Shown here: positions 8,124-15,547 of the stretch, piece by piece
Numbering within the stretch: position 1 is the first letter of the stretch
Layout: every line of letters starts with the position of its first letter
DNA from: Pseudomonadota bacterium
Lineage (GTDB): Bacteria; Pseudomonadota; Gammaproteobacteria; Steroidobacterales; Steroidobacteraceae
NCBI GenBank assembly: GCA_018241445.1
Contig: JAFEDT010000016.1
Coordinates: 1 to 64,000 of the forward strand
DNA: 64,000 bases
Direction: 5' to 3'
The notes under the pieces: generated by a model
Databases searched by the model: none
Told to the model about the DNA's origin: nothing
Seen by the model: only the letters and a program-made list of their open reading frames with translations
Made by a program: the position numbers and the translations under genes

Positions 8124-8894
8124 ATGAAGGATTTCCGGGGCTCACATCGGTGGGCGTTACGCGGTATCTGCGGCGGGCTCGCGATCACTGCGCTCGCCGC
8201 GCTCGGCGCCACCCCCATGACGGGTGTAGCCGCGGCGGCCAGCGGCGCCGCCGCGCCTCAGGATCACCCTGCCGCAACCGCCGCCTCCCCCACGGCGGCG
8301 TCCCCATGGCGCGAGTCAGTGCGCACGCTGGCGCAGCAGAAATTCCGCCAGCCCGCCTGGGGCTACTCTCATTGCGTGCGCGATTACCAGCTGGCCCGCG
8401 AGCTGGCCGCAACGGACCACGTGGCGCTCGACGACGACGTCCTGTACGCCGCGGCATTCCTGCACGATATGGCTGCGTTCCCTCCCTGGAAGAAGGAGGG
8501 CGTCGACCACGCCGACCGCGCGGCGGAGCAGGTCGCTGCGGTGCTCGCCGGTACGGGTTTTCCGATGCAGAAGATCGACGCGGTGCGCGCCGCGATCCGC
8601 ACCCACATGTACGACCGTGAACCTGTTGGGCCCGAAGCCCTGTACCTGCACGATGCCGATGCGCTCGACTGGCTGGGCGCGGTTGGCGTGGCGCGCATCC
8701 TGGCGCTGGTGGATCCCAACGGCGGCAAGCCCACCGCGCCCGAAGTCATCCCGATGCTGAAGTCCAACCTGCAGGCCGTGCCCGCGCGCGTCCTGTCTCC
8801 TGCCGGCCGCGCGCGCATGCCACAGCGGCGCGATCAGCTCGCGCGGTTTCTGCAGGAGTTGAGCGAGCAGACGGACAACCTGGGAACGTTGTAG
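8124..8894 (+). CDS. HD-domain phosphohydrolase-like protein with export signal
   Basis: 256 residues. HD-superfamily metal ligands are visible in order: His in GYSHCVRD, HD in FLHDMAAF, His in RTHMYD and Asp in LHDADALDW. The first 40-45 residues look like a signal peptide or anchor (GICGGLAITALAALGATP) followed by an Ala/Pro-rich linker. HD domains usually hydrolyse nucleotides or phosphoesters in the cytosol, so an exported one is less usual. The substrate cannot be read from sequence. The ATG at 8124 is chosen because the signal-like segment follows it directly. Confidence 0.72.
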   Translation: MKDFRGSHRWALRGICGGLAITALAALGATPMTGVAAAASGAAAPQDHPAATAASPTAASPWRESVRTLAQQKFRQPAWGYSHCVRDYQLARELAATDHVALDDDVLYAAAFLHDMAAFPPWKKEGVDHADRAAEQVAAVLAGTGFPMQKIDAVRAAIRTHMYDREPVGPEALYLHDADALDWLGAVGVARILALVDPNGGKPTAPEVIPMLKSNLQAVPARVLSPAGRARMPQRRDQLARFLQELSEQTDNLGTL

Positions 8895-8913
8895 CCTCCG
8901 TCGGCAACCCCAG

Positions 8914-9666
8914 TCAGTCTCTGCGCATCGGGCCGCGCCGTGGCGCCGCGGTGCCCAGGGTCTGCGGACTCACCGGCGCGCCCAGGCCGGCGAGCACCGC
9001 CCGCTGTTCGGGCAACGGCACCCGCAGCGTCGCGTCCTCGAGCACCGCCAGCTTGCGGAAGGCGGGCAGGGCCAGCACCCGCTCCAGCCAGGCGGCAGTC
9101 CCGGGCCAGCGCGCGGCGTCGATCGGGTAGCGCACGAAGGCGGCGTTGCGGAAAAAGCAACCGAGGCTGATGTCAGCGATGCCCGCGGCGCCAAACAGGA
9201 AGCCTGAGGCGGGCAGGCGCGGTTCCAGATAGTCGAGTGCCGCCGGCAGTTGCTGCTCGCGGGCGCGCCGCATCACCTCTTCGTCGGGCGGTTCGCCAAA
9301 CAGGATACGTTTCACACCCTTCTGGAAGAACAATCCCCAGATCGCCACTTCCCCCAGGTAGGAGTCCGCGTACTCCTCCAGCCAGCGCGCCTGCGCCCGC
9401 TGCCACAGGTCGGCGGGGTACAGCGCCGGCGTTGGGTGGCGTTCCTCGAGATACTGGCAGATCACCGAGGAGTCATTCAGCACCCGCTCTCCCTCGATGA
9501 GCACCGGGATGCGCCGCAGCGGGCTCAGCTCGCCGAAGCGCTCGTTGCCCACGAAGGGTGCGATCGGATCGATGGAGTAGGGCAGCCCCTTCATCTCCAG
9601 CACCACCAGCACCTTGCGCACGTAGGGCGACAGGTAGTTACCGATGATGTGATAGCTTTCCGACAT
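8914..9666 (-). CDS. Glutathione S-transferase family protein
   Basis: 250 residues. The N-terminal thioredoxin-like domain has NYLSPYVRKVLVVLEMKGLPY, the RIPVLIEGERVLNDSSVICQYLEE glutathione-binding segment with the cis-Pro, and a C-terminal all-helical domain containing ADISLGCFF. It would conjugate or reduce electrophiles in the cytosol. The catalytic residue is probably the Ser of LSPYV. The start is the internal ATG five codons into a slightly longer frame. It is divergent from the ABC transporter gene. Substrate unknown. Confidence 0.85.
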   Translation of the reverse strand: MSESYHIIGNYLSPYVRKVLVVLEMKGLPYSIDPIAPFVGNERFGELSPLRRIPVLIEGERVLNDSSVICQYLEERHPTPALYPADLWQRAQARWLEEYADSYLGEVAIWGLFFQKGVKRILFGEPPDEEVMRRAREQQLPAALDYLEPRLPASGFLFGAAGIADISLGCFFRNAAFVRYPIDAARWPGTAAWLERVLALPAFRKLAVLEDATLRVPLPEQRAVLAGLGAPVSPQTLGTAAPRRGPMRRD

Positions 9667-9754
9667 TGGCGTGCGCACCTTAAAAAAAGGGTGTGCCGAT
9701 GGTAACGCAGCCGCGGACCGCAGCTACGGACCGCGGCCCCGGAGCGCAGGAAGA

Positions 9755-11298
9755 ATGTCGCTGCTGCGGAACTACGCGCGCGTGCTGGCTCTGCTGGCGC
9801 CCGAGAAGGGGCTGGCGGCGGCGCTGGCGGCGGCAAATGTCGCACTGGCCGCGGTCTTTCTGGTGGAGCCGTGGCTGTTCGGCCGGGTGGTGGATGCCCT
9901 CGCGGAGCAGAACCGCGCCCAGGCCTGGCGGCAGATTGTGGCCTGGACGGCGGTCGGTTTTGGTGGCGTGGCCGCCAACGTTTGGGTCGCCCTGCACGCG
10001 GACAGGCTCGCGCACCGGCGCCGTCTGGCGGTGGTGACGGATTTCTTCGAACACGCCCTGCAACTGCCGCTCGCCTTCCATGATCGCCAGCACACCGGCC
10101 GACTGCTGCACACCCTGCACGCCGGCGCTGGCAACCTGTTCGGCCTGTGGCTGGCGTTCTTCCGCAGCCACCTCAGCACCCTGATCGCCGTGGTCGTGAT
10201 GATCCCGCTGGCGCGGCGGTGGCCAATCGCGCCGCCAGCACCCTGACCGTACTGGGCCTGTTCGCCTTCGGCGTGGCCTTGCACGGCCGCGGCGAGATTA
10301 CCGTCGGCGCCATCGTCAGCTTCGTCGGATTCGCGATGATGATGATCGGGCGCATGGAGCAGCTCGCGGGCTTCATCACCGAGCTGTTCTTCCAGGGCCC
10401 GGCGCTGGCGAACTTTTTCGATATCCTCGATGCGCCGGATGGCCTCAGCGAAGTCCCGGGCGCACCGCGGCTCGAGCCCGTGCGCGGCGAGGTGGTCTTC
10501 GAGGATGTCTCCTTCGGCTACGGCAACGGCCAGATGGTGCTGCATGGCCTGAGTTTTACCGCGCGCGCCGGCAGCACCGTCGCGCTGGTCGGTCCCACCG
10601 GGGCCGGCAAGACCACGGCCCTGTCGCTGCTGTATCGGGCCCACGATCCGGTCAGCGGCCGCATCACCGTCGATGGTCACGACATCCGCACTGTGAGCCT
10701 GGCCTCGCTGCGCGCACAAATGGCCGTGGTGTTCCAGAACCCCGGGCTCCTGTACCGCTCAATTGCCGAGAACCTGCGCATCGGCAGGCCCGACGCCACC
10801 GATGCACAGCTGCAGACCGCGGCGATGGCGGCCGAGGCGCACCAGTTCGTGGTGCGCAAGCCCGAGGGCTACGCGACTGTCGTGGCCGAGCACGGCAAAT
10901 CCCTGTCGGGTGGTGAGCGCCAGCGCCTGTCAATCGCACGCGCGATGTTGAAATACGCGCCGATCCTGATCCTGGACGAGGCCACCAGCGCGCTCGACAA
11001 CGCCACCGAGGCGCGCATCCAGCGCGCCCTGGACACCCTGGTCAAGGGGCGCACCACCTTCGTGATCGCCCATCGTCTGTCGACTGTACGCGCGGCGGAC
11101 CTGATCCTGGTGCTGCAGGAGGGCCGGCTGGTGGAGCAGGGCCGCTACCATGACCTGGTCAGCCGCGGCGGCCTGTTTGCGGAGCTGGAGGCCCAGGGGC
11201 GCTTCACCGCGGACCCTCCCGCTGGCAGTGCCGGCGCGCATGGGAGGCCTGCGACATCAGCATCAGCAGATGATGCAGCGCTGGAGGATTTTGCGTGA
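9755..11298 (+). pseudogene. NdvA-like glucan ABC exporter, internally deleted and frameshifted
   Basis: The first part (9755 to about 10215) encodes the N-terminal membrane domain, ending IAVVVMIPLA. The rest continues in another frame from about 10220 (AVANRAASTLTVLGLFAFG) through a complete ATPase: Walker A GPTGAGKTT, Q-loop VVFQNPGLL, signature LSGGERQ, Walker B ILILDEAT, H-loop FVIAHRLS. Fused exporters of this kind (NdvA, cyclic beta-glucan) are about 590 residues. Here the centre of the membrane domain, roughly 70-90 residues, is absent and the frames do not match. This is either a real deletion or an assembly fault; without repair no working transporter is made. Confidence 0.75.
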
Positions 11299-11359
11299 GC
11301 TGCCGGGCCGAACCAGGCCCGATCAATTTCGCCCGGGGTCAGCTTGGGCGCATGCCGCA

Positions 11360-11629
11360 CTAAAGGTAGTGCCAATGCGCGCTTTCGACGCAGGGCACTT
11401 GGCCGATCCTGGCCGTAATCACCGAAATCTGGCTTTCAGTAAGCCCGGCAAAGTCGATACGAATGTGCTGGGTCCCGGATATGCCGACCTCCGCAATGAC
11501 CCGGCGGGGCACCACATTCAGGATCTGGAAATAGGCCAACACGCGCGCAAGCGCGCCGGGATCAGCTTCGGTGGAAACCCGAAGGCACCTGACTTGGGCA
11601 GTCTCGCTTTGTTGTTCGTCGCACATCAT
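11360..11629 (-). CDS. Small ACT-domain protein
   Basis: 89 residues forming one ACT-like fold: VRCLRVSTEADPGALARVLAYFQILNVVPRRVIAEV, then HIRIDFAGLTESQISVITARI. ACT domains bind amino acids and regulate enzymes; small free-standing ones resemble the regulatory subunits of acetolactate synthase (IlvN/IlvM) but lack further family marks here. A second ATG lies immediately after the first. Upstream on its side are a 10-bp-stem hairpin (11677-11701) and a direct repeat (11791-11820), so a leader-type control is possible but unproven. Confidence 0.62.
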   Translation of the reverse strand: MMCDEQQSETAQVRCLRVSTEADPGALARVLAYFQILNVVPRRVIAEVGISGTQHIRIDFAGLTESQISVITARIGQVPCVESAHWHYL

Positions 11630-11676
11630 GGATCGTAGCTCTCATCTCTTTCTCACCAGGAGCAGACACACGGCAA

Positions 11677-11701
11677 GCCCGGCTTTCCGCGAAAGCCGGG
11701 C
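11677..11701. other. Perfect hairpin, 10-bp stem
   Basis: GCCCGGCTTT (11677-11686), five-base loop, AAAGCCGGGC (11692-11701). There is no T-run on either strand, so it does not look like a standard intrinsic terminator. It lies about 50 bp upstream of the ACT-domain gene on the reverse strand. Confidence 0.6.
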
Positions 11702-11790
11702 AAGCAATGCACGCGATCTGGCGGTTGAGAGAGTCCATGACGAAATCGAATATACCGATCGATTCCGGGCAAGTCACGTTATAGGCGCGA

Positions 11791-11820
11791 GGCGCAGCAG
11801 GGCCTGGGCGCAGCAGGGCC
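11791..11820. repeat. Tandem 16-bp direct repeat
   Basis: GGCGCAGCAGGGCC occurs at 11791-11804 and again at 11807-11820, separated by TG. It lies in the non-coding stretch. It may be a simple slippage repeat; no role is evident. Confidence 0.7.
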
Positions 11821-12078
11821 GGCTGCTCCTGCTACGATTCCAGGGAGGCTGGCACGGCACCTCGTCCGACAATGGTCAAGCATCTACTTGACAATCTGCC
11901 GGACTGACACTTCGGCCAGGAACCTGATTCCCAAGGAGTTCGAGGTGTTGAGGAATTGCAACTCACTGAAGCAGGTCCTTCAGTAAGCCCGGGAGAACCT
12001 GTCACACCTGGTCTCAACCCCCAACGTGGATTGCAGAACCTCCGCGCATGCCCGGCATCCGCGCCCCCAGATCGGCGA

Positions 12079-12243
12079 CTAACCCGGAACGGCATCCACC
12101 TGGGAAGGCCTCGTATCCACCGCCGAGGCAAAGCTGGCCTGCTGGCCGAAGTAGCACTCTATTGATGCCACCCTTCCTTCCCGGAGGTGCAGATATTCCA
12201 CGTTGCGGAAGGACTTGCCGGTTTTGGTCCGGCAATGCCTCCT
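12079..12243 (-). pseudogene. C-terminal remnant of an NTF2/SnoaL-like gene
   Basis: Reading leftwards from 12243, directly after the stop of the 338-residue gene and in the same frame, about 54 codons encode GKSFRNVEYLHLREGRV, then ASIECYFGQQASF and a stop at 12079-12081. FRNVEYxHLRxGRVxxIECYFG is typical of the last strands of NTF2/SnoaL-like domains. The N-terminal two thirds of such a domain (usually about 110-130 residues) are missing, and no start codon or ribosome site is apparent. It is best read as a decayed gene cut at its 5' side. Family recognition is by eye. Confidence 0.55.
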
Positions 12244-13260
12244 TCAGAAAGTCCAGGTGACCGTGCGGGTCGCCACGGCGCCCGCGCGCGCATGGCCCCG
12301 CAAGTGGGCAACCCTCCAGTGCAGCGCGCCACCGCGGCGGAACAGGTGCCCGCGCACCTGGTGCAGCCGCGGACCGCGGCGCCATCCCGCCGCGTCACCG
12401 TCGTGCGGCTGCGCCAGGGCGGGCAGAAGCGGGCAGGTCGCCTGCACGTGTTCCAGCAACGGCATCCGGCCGCGGCGCAGTCTTGCGTGATTGAGCCGGG
12501 AGAGGTCGGACGGGCGGCAGGGCAGGCTGGTGCGGGTCGCCAGCAGCAGGAAGAACGTCAACACCAGCGGCACGTCGAGCGCGATAGTACCCAGCGAATG
12601 ACGCCGCACTGCGGCTGCCGCCTCAGGCAGCAGGCCCGCATAGTAGTTTGCCCAGCTGCGCTCGTATCTGAAGCGGAAGCAGCGGGCGAGCATGCCGCCG
12701 CCCGCCAGCTCGCCGTCACCGACGCTCACGCCGTCCTCACCGCCGGTCCCGGCGCCGACCCCAACACCTCCCCAGCCGCCATCCGGCGCCTCGGGCTCCT
12801 CATCCTCGGGCGTGTCCAGGTCGAAGAACGCCTCCATGCTGCTGGCCAGGACGCCACCGTCGTCCGCGGTCCAGAACGTTCGCAACAGTCCGCGCCGCCC
12901 GTCGGCGGAGGCGCTGAGCAATGCACCGCGCCGGCCGCCGCCCCCGTGGCCGCGGGGGTCGCAGACCGGGAAGCCCTGCGCCGCCAGCCCCCGCTGCCAC
13001 GGCTGCTCGTTCCACTCCAGCCACAGTCGCCGGGCCGGGATGCGCAGCAGGTCAGCGCACTCCAGGGTGCGCGCACCGTGCGAATACGCCAGCGCGACAC
13101 ACAGGCGTGTCAGGTCGTCCGCGAGCACGTAGCGTTGCGCACAGGCGCGCAGCAGTGCGGCGCTCTCGGCCGGACCATTGAGCAGGGTGACCGCGCCGCT
13201 ATTGCAGTCCTGCACCCTGAACGGCTCGCGATACGCGGCGATGCGATCTGCCAGTGTCAT
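12244..13260 (-). CDS. Conserved hypothetical protein with glycine-rich linker
   Basis: 338 residues. An N-terminal region (residues 1-140) is followed by a Gly/Asp-rich linker around 155-185 (DGGWGGVGVGAGTGGEDG). The C-terminal domain contains TFFLLLATRTSLPCRPSDLSRLNHARLRRGRMPLLEH, and ends VRGHLFRRGGALHWRVAHLRGHARAGAVATRTVTWTF. I know similar C-termini (RGHLVRR...YWRxPHLRG) from uncharacterised proteins with no assigned role. No signal peptide. Its downstream side borders the NTF2-like remnant. It is probably a real gene because the C-terminal block is strongly patterned, but its function is unknown. Confidence 0.6.
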   Translation of the reverse strand: MTLADRIAAYREPFRVQDCNSGAVTLLNGPAESAALLRACAQRYVLADDLTRLCVALAYSHGARTLECADLLRIPARRLWLEWNEQPWQRGLAAQGFPVCDPRGHGGGGRRGALLSASADGRRGLLRTFWTADDGGVLASSMEAFFDLDTPEDEEPEAPDGGWGGVGVGAGTGGEDGVSVGDGELAGGGMLARCFRFRYERSWANYYAGLLPEAAAAVRRHSLGTIALDVPLVLTFFLLLATRTSLPCRPSDLSRLNHARLRRGRMPLLEHVQATCPLLPALAQPHDGDAAGWRRGPRLHQVRGHLFRRGGALHWRVAHLRGHARAGAVATRTVTWTF

Positions 13261-13355
13261 GCCGCGACGCTAGCAGCAACGGCATACCGCGCGGACGCAC
13301 ATGGGATGGAGTCAACCGCCGTGGGGACGGATGCCGTTCACCCAGGGACCAAAAT

Positions 13356-14138
13356 TTATCCGCTGTTGAAAGGTTCGGCGCCGATCCAGAACTGCGCGAG
13401 GCTCCGCAGGCTGTCGCGGTAGGTGCGGGTCACAGTGTACTGCCTGCCGGTGCGGGTCTTGAGGACGTAGTCCCCGCCGCTGTCGGGCTCGATGCTCTCG
13501 ACAAATGCGCTGTTCACCAGCGCCGAACGGTGTACGCGGATGAAGCCGTGCGGCGCGAGCTTGTCGGCGATGCCGGAGAGCGTTTCGCGCAGCAGGTACG
13601 AGCCCGACTTCTGTTGCAGCAGCACATAGTTCCCGTGCGCTTCGACACTTGCCAGCTCGCGCACATCGACGAACACGATGCGGCCCTTGTCCTTGATGGC
13701 GATGCGCGCCGGGCGCTCCGGCACCAGGTGCAGACTGCCGGCGAGATCGACCAGTCTCGCCGCCCGCTCCTGGTGAGAGCGCTGTGCCGCCACGTCCAGC
13801 GCCTCGTGGACGCGGGCCGGCGCGAAGGGTTTGAGCACGTAATCCACGGCGCGCTTCTCGAACGCCTCCACGGCATGCCGCTCGTAGGCGGTGATGAAGA
13901 CCACCGCCGGTGAGGCGACCGCACCGTCGGCTCGCAGGCGCTCCACCAGCTGCAGGCCGGACAGGCCTGGCATCTGGATGTCCAGCAGCAGCACGTCGTA
14001 GCTGCGTGCTTTCAGGAGCTCCAGCGCCTGCTGTGCGTTCTCGGCCAGGTCGAATCGTGTGACGTCGGCGCGCTGCCCCAGCATACCGGCCAGCACCATG
14101 CGCACCAGGGGCTCGTCGTCCACCACCAGCACCTGCAT
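13356..14138 (-). CDS. LytTR response regulator (AlgR-like)
   Basis: 260 residues. The receiver domain (1-120) has acidic pair DDE near residue 8, phospho-acceptor Asp53 (LLLDIQMPG), Thr in FITAYE and Lys in DYVLKPFAP. The LytTR DNA-binding domain (about 150-255) has GRIVFVDVRELASVEAHGNYVLL, FIRVHRSALVN and YTVTRTYRDSL. It lies 4 bp downstream of its histidine kinase in the same operon. LytTR proteins bind direct repeats about 21-22 bp apart; such repeats are seen at 15361-15408, upstream of the divergent TonB receptor, which is therefore a likely target. Confidence 0.92.
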   Translation of the reverse strand: MQVLVVDDEPLVRMVLAGMLGQRADVTRFDLAENAQQALELLKARSYDVLLLDIQMPGLSGLQLVERLRADGAVASPAVVFITAYERHAVEAFEKRAVDYVLKPFAPARVHEALDVAAQRSHQERAARLVDLAGSLHLVPERPARIAIKDKGRIVFVDVRELASVEAHGNYVLLQQKSGSYLLRETLSGIADKLAPHGFIRVHRSALVNSAFVESIEPDSGGDYVLKTRTGRQYTVTRTYRDSLRSLAQFWIGAEPFNSG

Positions 14139-14142
14139 CCGT

Positions 14143-15246
14143 CTACTCCGTCACGGCCAGCGGCGGTTGCGCCATGGCCGCGATGAATGCCGGCAGTGAC
14201 AGGCGCGCCTCGGCGACGCCCTCGGGAAGGATCGTGAAGCTGAAACTCGCGTCGTCGCGGTACAGGTACCTGAGGCGCGCGCGGGTGTTGTCGATGCCCA
14301 CTCCCGAGCCCGGCTGTGGCTGTCCGCCGACGCTGTTGCGGATGACCAACACCAGCCGCGCCTGCTCCACTTGCGCCTGCAGCTCCAGCCACCCGCCGGC
14401 GGGGGCGCAGGCAATGCCATGGACGATGGCATTCTCCACCAGCGGCTGCAGCAGCAGTTGCGGCACCTGCTCGTTCTGCGCCTCGGGCGAGATCTGCCTG
14501 CGCACCTGCAGACGACGGCCCATGCGCATCTGCTCCAGCGACAGGTAGGCGTCGACCACCGCCAGTTCCTGGCGCAACGGAATCAGGTCGGTACTCCCGA
14601 AGGCAAGCACCTTGCGCAGCAGCGAGGCGAGTGCCTCCAGCATACGCTGGGCGAGGGGCGGATCGGCGTCGATGAGTGCCGAGATGCCCTGCAGGGTGTT
14701 GAACAGGAAATGCGGCCGCAACTGCGCGCGCAGTGCCTGCAGCTCGCTCTGCGCCAGGCTCTGGCGCAGTTGCAGACGCTCGATCTCCAGCCGGCGGCCG
14801 CGCACGAAATAAGCATAGGCATGCGCGACGCCGATGATGCCTACGTAGACCAGCATCAGGTCCGCCAGCGCGCCGACAGTCAGGTCCTCCAGCGACATCA
14901 GTGTGCGCGGCCGGAAGGAACCCGTGATCTCGTCAAACGTCGGCAGCATCAGCCAGCGCATCACCCCGAACGCCACCGAAAAGGGAGCGATCCCCAATGC
15001 ATAGAGTGTTGCACGCCGCAGCGGCGCCTCGGTGATCGGCCAGCGGTTCACCAGGTAGAACAGTGGCGGAGTCAGCAAGGCCACGCACAGGTGCCGCACC
15101 GAGTAGACCAGCAACAAATCAGTGTAGTGCGCGCTCGGCTCGACCCATTTCACGCGCAGCGCGACCACCAGTGCCGCGAGCTCCCAGAAAGCGATGGAAA
15201 GCGCGTAGTCGCGCAACAACCTGCTCACGAGCAATCGGGGATGCAT
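14143..15246 (-). CDS. Membrane sensor histidine kinase, LytS/AlgZ (His_kinase) family
   Basis: 367 residues from the ATG at 15246. Several membrane helices in residues 1-150 (SIAFWELAALVVAL, HLCVALLTPPLFYLV, VYVGIIGVAHAYAYF) are followed by the family phospho-acceptor segment LRPHFLFNTLQG with His179, then LLLQPLVENAIVHGI (N-box) and a GSGVGIDNTRARL G-box. The kinase has no periplasmic sensor domain of size, so it probably senses through its membrane part. Four bp separate it from the LytTR regulator. A longer upstream frame is rejected because it is Arg-rich and lacks a ribosome site. Confidence 0.9.
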   Translation of the reverse strand: MHPRLLVSRLLRDYALSIAFWELAALVVALRVKWVEPSAHYTDLLLVYSVRHLCVALLTPPLFYLVNRWPITEAPLRRATLYALGIAPFSVAFGVMRWLMLPTFDEITGSFRPRTLMSLEDLTVGALADLMLVYVGIIGVAHAYAYFVRGRRLEIERLQLRQSLAQSELQALRAQLRPHFLFNTLQGISALIDADPPLAQRMLEALASLLRKVLAFGSTDLIPLRQELAVVDAYLSLEQMRMGRRLQVRRQISPEAQNEQVPQLLLQPLVENAIVHGIACAPAGGWLELQAQVEQARLVLVIRNSVGGQPQPGSGVGIDNTRARLRYLYRDDASFSFTILPEGVAEARLSLPAFIAAMAQPPLAVTE

Positions 15247-15360
15247 CTTCCCATTGTAGCGCCGCGCGCGCGCAACGGCGCTGCCGCAGCCCGCAGCCGT
15301 CCGTGCGGCGCCTCCACGGCGTGCTGTCAGGCCGCTCGCACGCCTCCGGGTATCGGCAAT

Positions 15361-15408
15361 TTCGTCCCACCCGGGACGCGCTTCGTCACTTCGGCGGCGA
15401 GGTTCGTC
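15361..15408. promoter_or_regulatory. Three TTCGTC direct repeats at 21-bp period
   Basis: TTCGTC occurs at 15361, 15382 and 15403, exactly 21 bp apart; the last two share TTCGTCAC. This lies between the divergent LytS/LytTR pair and the TonB receptor. LytTR regulators typically bind 9-bp direct repeats with about this spacing, and the AlgR box of Pseudomonas contains GTTCGTC. A candidate LytTR binding region; binding itself is inferred. Confidence 0.6.
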
Positions 15409-15547
15409 ACATAAGGCTTTCCATCGCAAGGCCAATGGCCGAAGTTTCGCCGCCTACAACCCACGCACTCGCTGTCTTGAAGGCTGTGGCGATGAGACCA
15501 CGCGGCGGGATGCGTTGATCGCGGCTACTTTTGGGAGAGCGTCTGAC

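Larger units (their letters stand above)
11640..12078. other. Non-coding stretch without a convincing gene
   Basis: About 440 bp between the ACT gene and the gene remnant at 12079. Open frames here are short, without family marks or ribosome sites. It contains the hairpin at 11677-11701 and the tandem repeat at 11791-11820, listed separately; otherwise I see nothing. It may be eroded coding DNA, since a clear gene remnant follows directly. Confidence 0.6.

Noticed and set aside
11571-11891. 106-codon open frame in the gene-poor stretch
   Set aside because: Overlaps the ACT gene antisense, has no ribosome site and no recognisable pattern.
12187-13422. Open frame of 411 codons on the plus strand
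   Set aside because: Antisense to the patterned hypothetical gene and into the LytTR gene; composition is low-complexity Ala/Arg/Gln.
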